From the NCBI GenBank assembly GCA_033064195.1, contig JARBJD010000281.1, positions 33,277 through 97,276 of the forward strand: DNA of 64,000 bases, given 5' to 3'. The notes beneath the pieces are model-generated. The model saw nothing but the letters and a program-made list of their open reading frames with translations. It was not told the DNA's origin and searched no databases. This DNA is from Blattamonas nauphoetae. Lineage: Eukaryota > Preaxostyla > Oxymonadida. A program made the position numbers and the translations under genes. Shown here piece by piece: positions 43,398 to 54,973 of this stretch. Every line of letters begins with the position of its first letter. The first letter of the stretch is position 1.

Positions 43398-44832
43398 GAC
43401 ATTCCACTCGGGGACGACATAACAAGGCCAGTATTATGTTTGTGTGCGCGACTTCGAAACCGGCGACTGTGTGTTGTGCAATGACGCGTCCTGTGCGATC
43501 ATCGAGGAAAGCGAAGCCACACCGAAATCATACGGCACACTCACTCCACAGCAGCTGGTGAGGGAGAAGAAGAGTGGGCGTCACACAAAGCGAAGTTCAG
43601 ACAATGCGAACGATCCCTTCAAGTCATGAGCGTATCGCCTCATCTACAGCCGGGTAGAGACAGACACAGCAACACCAGCTGATACCAGTACCCCTAATCA
43701 ACTCTCAACTTCTGATCCATCTCCGACAACACCCAAACGAGTTGTGCCTTCACAAGCAGTGGCGACGGAGAGACGAAGCCACCGAACATGCATCTCGCCG
43801 ACAAGAAAAGCGAAAAGGCGTCCCAAGTGCCTCCGAATAGAATGCCAAAACAACGAGGCAAGAAATGGAAGGACTACACAATCAACATCAACTCTGATGA
43901 CGAAGACAATGATCTCAAACGAGACTTCGTGGCATGACATCGAAAAGACGCGATACCCATTCGTCTTCTCAAACTGCTCGATTGTGGTTTCATCGATAAT
44001 CCTTGGTTGTGTATGGATGGAAACATCGGCTGGGCAATTGTCGAACTCCAATGCTCCTACAAAGGACCGCCTTTTCATCAATCAGTCGGTTCAACTCCAC
44101 CCATCGACCTGCGTTGAGATAAATAGTGTTATTTTAGTCAGCTGCTTGTTTCTCCGACAGAACATAATCAGGTCGTGCCCATCCAACTCGCTGTTGAGTC
44201 CTCCCTCCTCTCTTCCCGCCTGCTGAAAACAATGAGCCTGGCTCACTGCTCGACCCTGTCGAGTGAAGTCTGACTGTCGCAGCGACTTGTGAGGAGCTCT
44301 CGTGGGCTCGAACACCTCGTTCACCCACAGCCACTCCTCCCTCACGTCAGCGCACACGACACAGACCAACCATAGTCTCGTCGCCTCTCTGAACAGAATC
44401 AACCTGATATTCGTCTGATTCAGTCTCTATTTGTTGCGTGATGAGTCAGCTCAGAACTGTCATCTTATCCTCACCTGTCACTCGCTTCACCAACCACTTC
44501 AGCCAGCATATTCACGGACAACGCAGATGGGACATGGCCGAGGAGCGAGTGAGATGTGTTGGATTATGATCGCTTGTGACACAATCGCAACCTCAGCAGC
44601 ACTTTCATCTTCAAATGTTCGCAGCCACCCAGGAATTTCGCTCTCCCACCTCATGGGCTAGTCTGTGTACCCACCTCACACCTTGTGGATGGTGTTTGTT
44701 GCTACTCCTTGTTCCATTTTATGTGAGCAATATGTCCCTTCCCCACGACATCCCATCATCAATCCAGCTAACCCCCGCTTCTGTCAGTTCTACCTTCAAC
44801 ATTCAGACATCACTCGATCTGCCATCCCCCAC

Positions 44833-45016
44833 GATCGCCTGCTCCCTCATTCCAACGATCGCCTGCTCCCTCATTCCAACGATCGCCTGCTCCCTCATTC
44901 CAACGATCGCCTGCTCCCTCATTCCAACGATCGCCTGCTCCCTCATTCCAACGATCGCCTGCTCCCTCATTCCAACGATCGCCTGCTCCCTCATTCCAAC
45001 GATCGCCTGCTCCCTC
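44833..45016. repeat. 24 bp minisatellite, eight copies
   Basis: Unit GATCGCCTGCTCCCTCATTCCAAC, copies starting at 44833, 44857, 44881, 44905, 44929, 44953, 44977 and 45001, almost without mismatches. The length is divisible by three and the unit has no stop in several frames, so it yields 8-residue repeats on either strand. It lies in eroded coding-like sequence and may be a late expansion. Confidence 0.92.
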
Positions 45017-45750
45017 CTCTCCACCTTCTGTCCAATTCGAACTTAACACACTTCAAGCTCTTCCTCCAGATTGCTTACGTTCAATGGATGAAATTAACAG
45101 TATTTTAACTCGATCTTGTACCATTTGTCCCGACACAGCTTGAGAAAGTGGTTTCAAAGAGATGGAGTGTGCTTGCTTCGTCACAAATCCATCCGGACCC
45201 TTCTAACTTCTTTACTATTCAGTTTTTTGGAACATTTCATCGGAAACAAGAGTATTCGAGATGAATCTTGTGTGATCAACCCTTACTATAATTTATCTCA
45301 TCGAAGTCGTTGGTTTTCATGTTTTTTCGCAAAAACAAGCCAAAATTCATCCTAAAATGCATTTTTTTCACCGGAAACACAAAAGAATCGCTAGTTTCCC
45401 TCAGTTTCAAAATAGGACAAGAAAAAGTGGAGGACGGACAGAAAGCGAGGAGGACAGGACAACTACACATCATAAATTCCATTTCAGTTCGCGTATATTC
45501 ACTCTTTCTATTCGTTTGTTCTCCATCATCAACCAATAAACACTTCAGATCGTGAAATGCACATCGAAACAAAAGTGTTCGAGAAAATCCACTAGTTCCT
45601 CCGAACCGATTTTCAAATGAAATCATGAAATGATGTAACTCTCTATATAGTTATAGCTTTTCCACAATCCCCCCTCAAATAGTACCTCTCTCTCACACAG
45701 TCGCTCCACAACCTACAGTCTCCCGATAACCTACAGGGTACATCCATGCC

Positions 45751-47392
45751 AAGATTCCATTTGATCTCGTTCACTCGTCGGAGTAGTGTCGCGTTCTTCA
45801 GACGAGAGATTCCATCAAACCGAACGGACACTCCCTCGTTCTTCATCGACAACTGAAAACAATGAAAATGAGGATGATCAGTGACACACTCCAAATCGGA
45901 TCGAGGGAGGGAGACCAGACACAAATGTGAGAGGCACATTTCCGTTGATGATGAACACAGCTGTGCGGGGCCTCGCATCCATGTCCACCTCCAACACAAC
46001 TCTGTCGCCCTCACTCAAACGATGAGAAATGACAGTTTTCTTCGCATTTTGTTTGGTGGATGGAAGTCGGAGGTGGACGGATCCCTTTCTTGGCGCAAAA
46101 GCGATTGAATCTGATGAGACGAGAAGAAATGAGAATCGAAGGAACTGAACACACTTTGAACACCTTGACCAAGTTGATGATATGACCCAATTTCCCTTGC
46201 GAGAGCATCGACGAGTCCGAACAACAAGCCTTCTTCTGAATCTAATCACTTCCCCAAAAAAGAGTGACACAAACCTTTGGCTTCTGGGATAGCGAGAACA
46301 GTGATGGCGACAGACACCACTCCGTCCGTGACTGGATCTTCGAAAAGCGTGGTGCTCCAGTTTTGGTCCTTGTCAAAGCCTGTTCGAGTGATGGTGTTTC
46401 CAGAAACATCAAAATGAGCACTCTCGTCGATATTGTTTTCCCGATCTTTGTGAAACTGGAGAGCAGGAATTTCTTGTTTCGTTGAGATCACATTGTCTTC
46501 GGGGTCGATCAAGATCTGTGACGCGGGAGTGGCGAGGAGATTTCGACGTTGTTCGAGTTCCTCTTCCTTCTCCAATTCAACATTTCGTTCACGAGTTCGT
46601 TGTAGTGACAGTTGAAGCAATCTGAGCTGGTTTTCCAATTCTTTCATCTCGTCCATCAGCGTCTGCTTTTCCATCTCCAGTTTCATCATCTTCTCCTTCA
46701 CTTTCACATCGCTCGACGTTTGTTTGATCTCATTCGCTCGAGTCACAAGTTGAATGTCCTTCAGTTTCGATAGAGCCGTTTTTGGGCCAAGCATTCGCTC
46801 CAAAAGAGCACCTTCGAAAAGAGCCGACGTTGTTGCTCGAAGGGTCACATTCTGAGAGAACCATTTCAATATAAAACAGAATGAATCATTTGATGGCGAA
46901 AGAAGAAGAAAACAGACGGGTTCCAACATTTTCAGAAGAACGCCTCGCACGTGTGGATCGATTGAGAGAGGGATCTTGCTCTCGTCGAAAGTGTGAAGGG
47001 CAACAGTCATCTGAAAGAGATGCAATCCCTCAAACAGTGATTTCCCTGTCACCATCCGATACGCCAGAACTCCAAGCGACCAAACATCACTCACTGGTGT
47101 TGCTGTTCCTTTGCTGTCCATCATTCTTTCCGGTGAGTTGTATTCAAATGTCCCAAATTCTCCCGTCGTTTGAGTTAGGTGCTGCTCTAAAGTGGCTGAA
47201 CCACCAAGATCACCTGAGCCAAGAAAAATTTCATATGAAAGAAATAAAATCTGACAAACAAAGAAATGCCCGATTGTTCTCGCGAAGTAGAACATTCTCC
47301 GGCTTCAGATCCCCATGGGCTGTCGATCCCGATGTGTGGGTGTGCATCCACAAAAGTCCCTCGCAAATGTCTGACAGAATCATCACTGTCAT
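45751..47392 (-). pseudogene. Gene B part 2: kinase C-lobe, coiled coil, SPRY-like repeat 1
   Basis: Resumes at the duplicated acceptor (47393-47395) with MTVMILSDICEGLLWMH. The catalytic loop is HGDLKPENVLL (HRD becomes HGD; the Asp, Lys and Asn remain). After a short intron the DFG motif reads CDLGGSA. Then TFEYNSPERM (APE-type loop), SDVWSLGVLAYRMVTGKSLF. An intron of 67 nt interrupts after KMLEP. A coiled coil follows (KMMKLEMEKQTLMDEMKELENQLRLLQ, about 46.55-46.78 kb; shortened here), then the first SPRY-like unit (IPALQFHKD... to RTAVFIINGNVPL...GLPPSIRFG). Probable Ser/Thr kinase or regulatory kinase; the sequence stops at the 9.2 kb element after Lys-Trp-Asn-Leu. Confidence 0.7.
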
Positions 47393-47395
47393 CTG

Positions 47396-50300
47396 GGTCG
47401 TTCCCACTCAGAATCGACACCCCTTTTTTATTGTTTCGAAACACTTCATTTGTTGTAATCAAGCAATGTTTGGGGGCAAAAGTTTATCTTTTCACTAGAT
47501 CAATTTCATCGCAACACTCAGAAATACTTATGAGTCCGATCTTCTTCCATCACAAGAATTGATTGAAATTGTCGTCCACTTTGTCTCTCTTCATGTATAC
47601 TTCTATGATATGGGGAAAAGATGGAAAATATCAGTTTTCAGGCAGCGTGTCGCAGTCTCCACAGAATGACCCGTCATCGGTCAGATCTCTCTCGTTTTGA
47701 TTCTTCTCTCAGGAATCAATCGAGACAAACATCTCAATAACTGTCCACGTTTTATTTCAGTCTCCCAACAATGCTATATCCTTCATTCGACGATCTTTCT
47801 CCACCACTTCTCTACTCCAACTATTCCCTCACATCGTCCGTGGTCGCTGCCTCATATTCATTTTGTCAAGATGACTCTCTTGAAACCTAACCGCAATCGT
47901 CAAAATCTGTTCGATCCGCCAGAGTTCAAACGACGTGAAAAGCACTTCATAGAATGTCCATTCCGATCCGCTCCTCAGCCTCCAAATTTGCCTTCAATCA
48001 CCATAATTTGAAAGATACACAGCATACTCATCTCTTCTGCGGTTAAAGCTCTCGTCTCATACATACAGGCACTCTGCTCTTTATCCTGCACCCTAAATCC
48101 CTCACAGAGACGGAACAATATCTTACTCTCAACTATGTTGCTCTCCCTGTCACTATTGTCACTCATCTTCTCCCATTCCACCCCTTCTCTCCTTGCCTCC
48201 TTTCTGGATCAACGCAAACTTTAGCCACAGCTGGAAGAGGCAATCGAGATCCTTCTCCTCTTCATTCACCACCAGCCGTCTCTCTCCCACAACCATCCCA
48301 TTCCTGCCCTCAATCTCGATTGACTTCGCCAATTTCTGTTCCACCAACATTGACACATCACCGGCGAGCGCTCTTCCTCTCTCGTCCCTCGCATCATGCC
48401 CAATCACCCTCCTCGACGAGTATCCATCGCTCTCCTCCTTCATCCACATCCACTCCACCATCATTCTCTTCTCTCTCCTCCATCCATTGGTTCCTCTCCA
48501 CCAATCGATCAAATCAAAAGCAGGTCCGTTCACTTCTGTTACCGAACGCCTTGTCGCCTCGATTGGACTGCACACTCTACATCCTCTTCTCCAGGCCATG
48601 ACGCTTCTCAGACACTTGATTCTCTTCTCCCCACCGCATACCATCGAACAGCTCCAAGACTGCGCTTTCCACTGCGGTGCGATGGGCTGGCTTCATTTTG
48701 GGGCATGCTCTCCACCTGTGGCCATCACACAGCCCCGATCGCAAGAAAAGGAAGACACAAGCTGGATGAGCACGTCGATCGCGGCTGAGGCGAACGCTGT
48801 GGGAAGCTCAGCCGCTCTGCACATCCGCGATTGCTGCAGAGACCTGTTCTTCCTCCTCTCATCGCCCGCCTCGATCGAACACTACCTCGTCCCCCAACCT
48901 TCCGCAGAGTCTGTACATCTCAGCCCTCGTCCCTGCTCCCCTCCACCCTGCTCAGACACACCACACACGCTTCTTCACTCCACTCGACACGAAAGACAAG
49001 CAGAGCGAACCTCTACAACTCCAACCGTCGTCCATCGCCCACCCTCTCCTCACAAGCGCCCAGTACCCCTTCGTCAATAGACACCCACATGCGATGCCCC
49101 CCTCGTTCCCTCTGCTCCACCCCATCAACCTCGCCGATATCCACCTCTCGCCTTTCTACGAGCCAGCACACGTCAGTTCCACGTCCCTCACGTGGCATGA
49201 ACCGAACTATCTGCTGTCGCCGTTCATCCTCCAACCCGCTCACCAGACACACCAATGGGTGGGACACGTTTGATGAGTGGAACATCTCCGACAAGAAGCT
49301 GCGGCAGAGGGAGAGGCAGTCGTCGGTGCACGCGCTGTGGATGCTGCGCGATCTCATCGAAAGCTACACCACTCTCGTCTCGTTCTCGGCGCAGGAGATA
49401 CAACGACACATCGCTCTCAAGCTCAGACTGCTTGTGAAAGACTTCCAAGCAAAGACGAAGACATCCCCACGCACGACCTCAGAGAACATCGATTCCTGGC
49501 CAGAATCACCGTCCTAGCAAACCATGGACGACCCTCAGCACGCAACACAGCATCCTCTTCCGAATCCGTTCCGTGCACACAGCGACGACACAGTGAAGAG
49601 GACAGCGGTGGACGCGGACTGGTCAGGACGAGATTTGGGTGATCCACTCTCCCTCGCCCTTTGGGATCGAGTGTTGTCGCAGGCAAAGAAGGACGGGCTG
49701 GACGTGAAGGAGGGCGAGAAAATGTCGAAGCTGCATCACTTCGAGCACACCACGACAACATTCCTGCACACCCTCATCCGCGACAGAATACAGATCGAGC
49801 AGAACGTGAAGGACGCTCTTTCCAAACAGACTACTTCACCGAAGCGCACTCGAAGGATTTTGAGGATACTCAGATTCTGACAGTGGCAGTCAAGCGGGGA
49901 CACTCGCTTCTTTCGCCCGTCGGAAGAATGGTGAAGGAGGCCACACTGACCAAGTATGGCTGTGGGGAGAAGTCGTCGTGGTTGGAGGCCCTGCTCGAAT
50001 CGGAGCGAGAGCTGGGGTGTCTTCCCATCCCCTTCCTTCCAATCAACAGCAGCGCCTTTTGGGCGATGTTCGACTCGGACACTCGCTCGCCTGTGCTCGT
50101 GTGGGGCGAGAAGGATAGACAAGAACTTGTCTCGTTCCTCCTCAACGAAATGGAAGAATATGCCAAACTCTCCGCGACTGCCAACAAGGCGACTGATGCT
50201 GCGATGAAAGAGGACGCCACGTTCACTCTAGATCCCGACCTAGTTTGCACGTACTCCGTCGAGGAGTCGGTCAAGTCGGTGATGGTGGATGGGAAGCTCG

Positions 50301-53300
50301 CCTTCGTGTTTCCTTCGTCGATGCAATACCAGTCGCACGCCAATCTGAACAAGTACAAACGATCGTTCGTCTTTCAGTCGTCGGGGTCGAAGGCGTTCAG
50401 CCAGGTACAGTCGAGAAATGACAAGTCACATCCCGCCCTCGCAACGACTCAGGGCACCATCACAAACACGCTCCTCCATCCCCCGCTGGTCATCTTCCCA
50501 CCTGCGCCGACTCTCTCCCACCTGCGACTCGTGTTCACGTCTTCGCTGTCGCACGTGAAGGCGGGCGAGTACTTCCTCGACATGCTGATGGAGGAGTACG
50601 CCCCTGTCCTCTTCCTCGTCCATCAGCACTCTGTCGAGAACGTCGCTCAGTTGCTCGCGTCGGATGAGCGACGGAAAGCGGGAGGAAGCCAAACAATAGC
50701 TGACTCTGCTGAACGACCGCCTGCTCTCTCCGCCGAACAACTGGAAGCCACACCAGCAACACAGCATATCGACACCATGCGAGGAATCGACGATTGTTAT
50801 CTGTTTGCAGTGTCCAATCCCCTTCTCTTCGCCGAAGAGCTGATGAAGCGGATCGAATGCCTCTGACAGGTGTTCGGCAATCTCGAGCAGGGCCTCGCTA
50901 AGTCCTTCGACATTCAGAACTCGAAAACATCCTCGCTCTTGTTCGCTGCTCTCCCCGACTTGTCTGTGCTGCACCTTCTGCTCCGATTCTGCGTCCCTTT
51001 GAGCCGACCCTATCCGCAGACGAGTCCGTCGCTGTCTGTCATCATCCTCTCCTCCATCGTCAGCCAGAGCGTCTCTCTCATCCACACCATCCAGCGCACC
51101 GCAGCAGGACGGGAGTCGAGTGAGCAGTTCGCTGAGCATGCTGAGTTCGAGTTGTTGGTGATTGATTACTGCGTGAAGATCTGCGCCACGTCCTTCGCAC
51201 TCATCTACACTCTCATCCACTCGTCGAAAGCTCGCCTGCTCTCCTTCAAAGACAAGAACGGCCTCGCGCTGGTCTTCTCCTTCTTCAACGTCACCCCTTT
51301 CCTCTCCACGCTCTACCCGATCTCGTCGACTGTCCAGCCTGACGACTCCCTTCTCGCTCGATCTGCTCCGCGGTAGAAGACCCAATCCTCAGTCCCTCTC
51401 GTCTCGATCAGCCGCATCGAGTCTGCCCTGTCTCATCCAATCTCGTTCCCAAAGGCTCACCGTGTCATTGTGTCGCTTGGCTCACTCATCCCACTCTTCG
51501 CCGCCAACCAGATATTCCCTCTCTCGATCGGCCCTCGCTCGTTCCTCTACCAAAACCAGATCAACCGCTACAACCGCTCCGCCACAACGAAGGACAACTT
51601 CGATGTGCTGAACCATCTCTTCAAGATGTTCCAGCACGACATGCCCCCACTCTCCCTCGCCTCTCTCCCCTTCGCCCCGACGAAAGCCACTCTCACCCGC
51701 ATCGCCAAGTTGAACACTTCTGCTTCATCTCCCGACGCACGCGAAGCTGTCAAGATGGAGATGTCGGTCCTGATCAAGCGAATGTCGCAGTACGCAGAGA
51801 GAAAACACGCTCGCGAGGAGAAGTGGAACGAGCTTGCGAGCTTTCACAGTCAAGACCGCCATTCGAGGCAGTCTGGATGTGCAGTGTGCACAGCCATGAT
51901 CCAGCTGGGGAAGGAAGAGTCAGCCGATTTCGATGCCACACGTGCCTCGCTCTATCTCCACCTCAACACTGCCATCAAGCTGAAGCAGAGACCGCCCAAC
52001 AGCTTCTGCAACATGCAGAGCGTGGTGGGCAGGTGGAATGTGATCAAAACGTCGGCTGATGCGGACTTCGACGAGACGGAGTTCAGAGACGAGCGAGTGT
52101 CGTCGTTCATCCTTTCGTCCCACGACAACACACTCGATTTGCACGGAAACCCGATCTCACGCACAAAAGAAGAAACCACAGACGAGGAGCTCGACACTCC
52201 TTCCCCGTCCAGCGCGATGGACGATCGCAAGTCAGAGTCGCCACGCCTCAAACAGACACCCACCCTTTCCCCGTCCGTCTCTACACAGGCCACCACTCCA
52301 CCAGCTCCCAGCACTGGACATCTCATCACCGTCACTCCCTCGCGGCCAGTCTTCACTTGCATCCTCGTCGTCGTTCACTCTCCAAGACACACCCACTCCA
52401 TTCTCCGACAGTGTCCCGTCGGAGGCGGAGGAAGGACAAGCGACTGACCTCACAACTCAACTTCAAGACGAAGATGACGACGAGAACTTCGACGCGATGG
52501 ACGAGTTCCGACAGTTCTCGCTGCAGAAGTCGTTTGGTGGACGAGGCTCAGAATGGGGAGGAGCATCCAGCGGAGGACGTGGAGGACACCTCACAAATCT
52601 GTTTACCTGCTTCCCTCTCTCCATCCCTCCCCACGCTGATGCCCAGAAGACGAACGACATGGCGTTCCCTCCATCCACTCGCCTGAAGATGCACAAAGAG
52701 GAGGTCAACCTTGTTTCTGCTGTGCAGTACGTGTGCATTATCACCGACCTCCCTCTGAAGGACGACATGGTCACCTTCGACGACACAACCCGATCCGGGT
52801 CAGTCTCGCCGTACTTCGAAGCTCTCCATATCATCTCCCGCTGCCTCCTCACCCCGTCTCCCATCGCACGCTTGTTGTTCCGTCCTCATGTCAGCTCGTC
52901 TTTCCATCTATCCGCTGACTTCTCTGAATCTAAATCGCTCGCTCTCGCTCTGTGTGGAACAGTCGCAGTAAAATCATTGTCCTGTTTGTCACAAGATTGG
53001 CAGAGAGAAAGGAAACGAGAATATGACGATCTACTCGAGGTGACGAATGAAATACTGTTGAGTTGGACCTGAAGACTCGTTGAGAACAACAGAACGGCGA
53101 AAATGGCTGTCACAGAGATTCAATCACACTCACAATCATCAAAACCGCACCCATTGCTGTTGGAAGAGAAAGAGCACCAGCGTCAATTGTCATAACATTT
53201 TTCTACATGACAAGAGAGCAATGTTATGGTTTCTCTTCGAAGAAAGGAGTAAGTGAGTCTTCTTTAATCATATATCATTTCCATTCACAACAATTCACAG

Positions 53301-53462
53301 CTTTGACACTTCCTGACGTCTTTTGATAAAATAATGGGTTTGATCAACTTCAATTGTGATCTAGTGAAAAGATAAGGTTTTGCCCCAAAAAATGGTTTGA
53401 ATTGATTGAACAAAGTGATTTGAAACAATAAAACGGGAGTGTTGATTCTGTACAAAACTAGC
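47396..53462. mobile_element. 6.1 kb TIR element on a splice acceptor of gene B, carrying a captured gene
   Basis: Ends are inverted copies over about 100 bp, with some divergence: CAGAATCRACACYCC, TTTTATTGTTTC and, further in, GCAAAA..TTATCTTTTCACTAGATC. The flanks share TCATCTG (47389-47395 and 53463-53469; seven of eight bases if one more is counted). On the gene strand this is CAGATGA, the intron-end CAG plus the first exon bases. Joining Leu-Pro to Met-Thr-Val keeps the frame. Most of the interior is the decayed RME-8-like gene at 48.2-53.1 kb. No transposase seen. Confidence 0.78.
48193..53072 (+). pseudogene. DNAJC13/RME-8-like gene, decayed, inside the 6.1 kb element
   Basis: Nearly 5 kb of coding composition on the + strand, broken by frameshifts (about 49455, 49545, 49830, 52440) and by in-frame stops TGA at 50864-50866 and TAG at 51374-51376; from 49.85 to 52.44 kb the frame is otherwise constant. 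Support for RME-8: FWAMFDSDTRSPVLVWGEKD followed by RQELVSFLLNEMEEY resembles the repeated 'fW..f..D...P.LIWn...ReEL...L..E' blocks, and VKAGEYFLDMLMEEYAPVLF resembles the 'vG.yyLrlll..' segment. The DnaJ domain itself was not found. RME-8 is an endosomal coat factor in eukaryotes. The identification is from remembered family patterns and needs a profile search. Confidence 0.45.
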
Positions 53463-53469
53463 TCATCTG

Positions 53470-54445
53470 AAAACACATCCACGGCAACATAACAAGGAGA
53501 ACAAGCGCAATTCCAGAAAAAATCAAAGAATGATCAATTGATAAGAGACAAACAGGAAGAGGAATCAGTTCGTTTCGTGCTTCATATTCCATAATCAGAT
53601 CTTTCAGACTTCGAGTCCCAAGCTCCATCACAATCGCCTGGTGTCCTCCCATGTCAATCGATTCATGAAGACGCACAATCCGAGGATGAGCAAAACGAGT
53701 CAACATTTCAACTTCACGATTCGCACGCTCCTTGTCCCCTTCTTTCAGCACTGGCAGCACCTTCATCGCATATTCAATCTCACTCCGCTCATGCAATACT
53801 TTCAGAACTTGCCCAAAGGCCCCTTCACTGATCTTTTTCGGTTTTGAATCTGAAGCACGAATAGGAATGTAATAAAACAAGAAAATGAGCGGAATCTATC
53901 AGAGAAACGACACACATCCAGGAGGGATGACATTGTCGAGTTTTGACGCCATTCTCGACGATGAGGTGGATCTCCCCCTAACGTTGAGTCCGAAGTGAAA
54001 CAGAACTAATTTCTCTCTTGAATCATCCACTGGGCATATGATATCATTCTCTCGCCATTTGGTACTCAATTTTACAGAGACTTTCCGGAAGAGACATAAT
54101 AAAACAAAACCATTTCAACAGAGAATGTGAAGACATTTTATCAAACGAGAATCTCCCGGACCGACGTACACAGCGAATCTGAACGGAACTGGGATGTTTG
54201 TGAAGAAGGCAGGCTGTGTCACTCCATCTTGCGACATTCGAACTGTTCTCCTTCTTTCTCGCCCATCTGCCTCGATCACCACTCGCTGTCCTGCTGCTCC
54301 CGCCACACATGCCTTTTTCTGATTGATGAGATTTCCGTTCAGCCACGTCCCCCGATTGGATGGGAACAGATCCCAACTTCCAACTCCTTCCTTCAGGTAC
54401 AGTCCGTCAGACTCTTTCGTAATTTGTAACTCGTCACATCAAACG
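53470..54445 (-). pseudogene. Gene B part 1: N-terminal SPRY-like domain and kinase N-lobe
   Basis: On the - strand a SPRY-like domain (SDGLYLKEGVGSWDLFPSNR...LNGNLINQKKACVAG...FTNIPVPFRFAVYVG) is followed by an intron of about 66 nt, a basic linker with a possible internal start (MASKLDNVIPPG), a 66 nt intron (53850-53915) and the kinase N-lobe: KKISEGAFGQVLKV (Gly loop), EYAMKVLP (ATP-binding Lys), EVEMLTRFAHPRIVRLHES. The frame runs unbroken through the SPRY domain and the kinase, so they are one protein. A frameshift at about 54418 interrupts the SPRY start (FYSGTFDVTSYK to ITKESDG), and I cannot find the 5' end. Donor for the next intron lies at 53553. Confidence 0.65.
53850..53915 (-). 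other. 66 nt GT-AG intron of gene B
   Basis: Starts GTGTGTCG and ends TGCTTCAG. Its removal gives NVIPPGY-SKPKKISEGAFG, a smooth lead into the glycine-rich loop. Length and borders match the other introns in gene B. Confidence 0.75.
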
Positions 54446-54952
54446 TGCCACTGTAGAATTCTGTGTTTTCTCGAAAATGAAAAACGTTTCAAACCTCCGT
54501 CTGTGTCGTGTGTCGGTATTCGATGTTCTTTCAAAACAATCATTCAGAATTTCATAGAACATTTCGTACATCGTTGTTTTGCTCATTCATCACCTGTCTT
54601 TGTCATCGTGCTCTGAGAGAATGAGGAGAGTACTCAATTGGAAAAAATGAGACAGTATTGGACGATACCGTCAGTAGTGGTATAAGCGAAATGGGAACCA
54701 AACTGGCATAGGTGATACTCCTAGGAGAATTGGAACGAGAAATCATTTTGAATCTCAGAGCCAATTGATTTTTTTTAATATGACTCATTCTAATTTCCAT
54801 CTCACTTACTACTGAAAATATTGACATTTCAGAGTAGTCAATATTTGGCCGTAAATTCAAAAATAAAGGCGAAAAACGGACCTCTTGAAAAGTGTCTTTT
54901 TTGAAGCAAATTTTGAGTACTTTTAGAAAACAAAGTCGATTTCTTTTTTATT
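54446..54952. other. AT-rich border between gene B and the virus-like island
   Basis: About 500 bp with no supported gene. Base composition changes here from about balanced to strongly AT-rich. I did not find inverted repeats or a target duplication that would mark the end of the virus-like element. Confidence 0.5.
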
Positions 54953-54973
54953 CAATTTTTTAATTTGTATAAA
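54953..54973 (+). promoter_or_regulatory. T-rich promoter-like motif
   Basis: AATTTTTTAATTTGTATAAA lies directly before the ATG; almost the same sequence precedes the paralogous fragment at 57277. Confidence 0.6.

Larger units (their letters stand above)
36537..45750. mobile_element. 9.2 kb TIR element in gene B with 8 bp duplication AAGATTCC
   Basis: TIRs run GGCATGKATGTACCCTGTAG and on for about 45 bp. Perfect AAGATTCC copies flank it (36529-36536 and 45751-45758). Removing it with one copy restores the gene B frame on the - strand (Lys-Trp-Asn-Leu-Asp-Asp-Leu). CTGTAGGTT repeats fill the ends. The interior carries two nested elements (37192-40824, 43074-43397), a 24 bp minisatellite, and eroded coding-like pieces. 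No transposase recognised. First bases GGCATG are shared with the 576 bp MITE in gene A. Confidence 0.9.

Noticed and set aside
44833-45016. 24 bp array considered as CRISPR or as a functional repeat protein
   Set aside because: Direct head-to-tail repeats without spacers; the surrounding frame is not sustained as a gene.
50426-51385. Long - strand open frame (319 codons) opposite the RME-8-like region
   Set aside because: Shadow of the + strand coding frame: Arg/Glu/Gly-rich, no motif, and the + strand carries the conserved pattern.
54446-54952. Left terminus of the virus-like element
   Set aside because: Composition changes here, but no terminal repeat or target duplication could be seen; the right end is outside the window.
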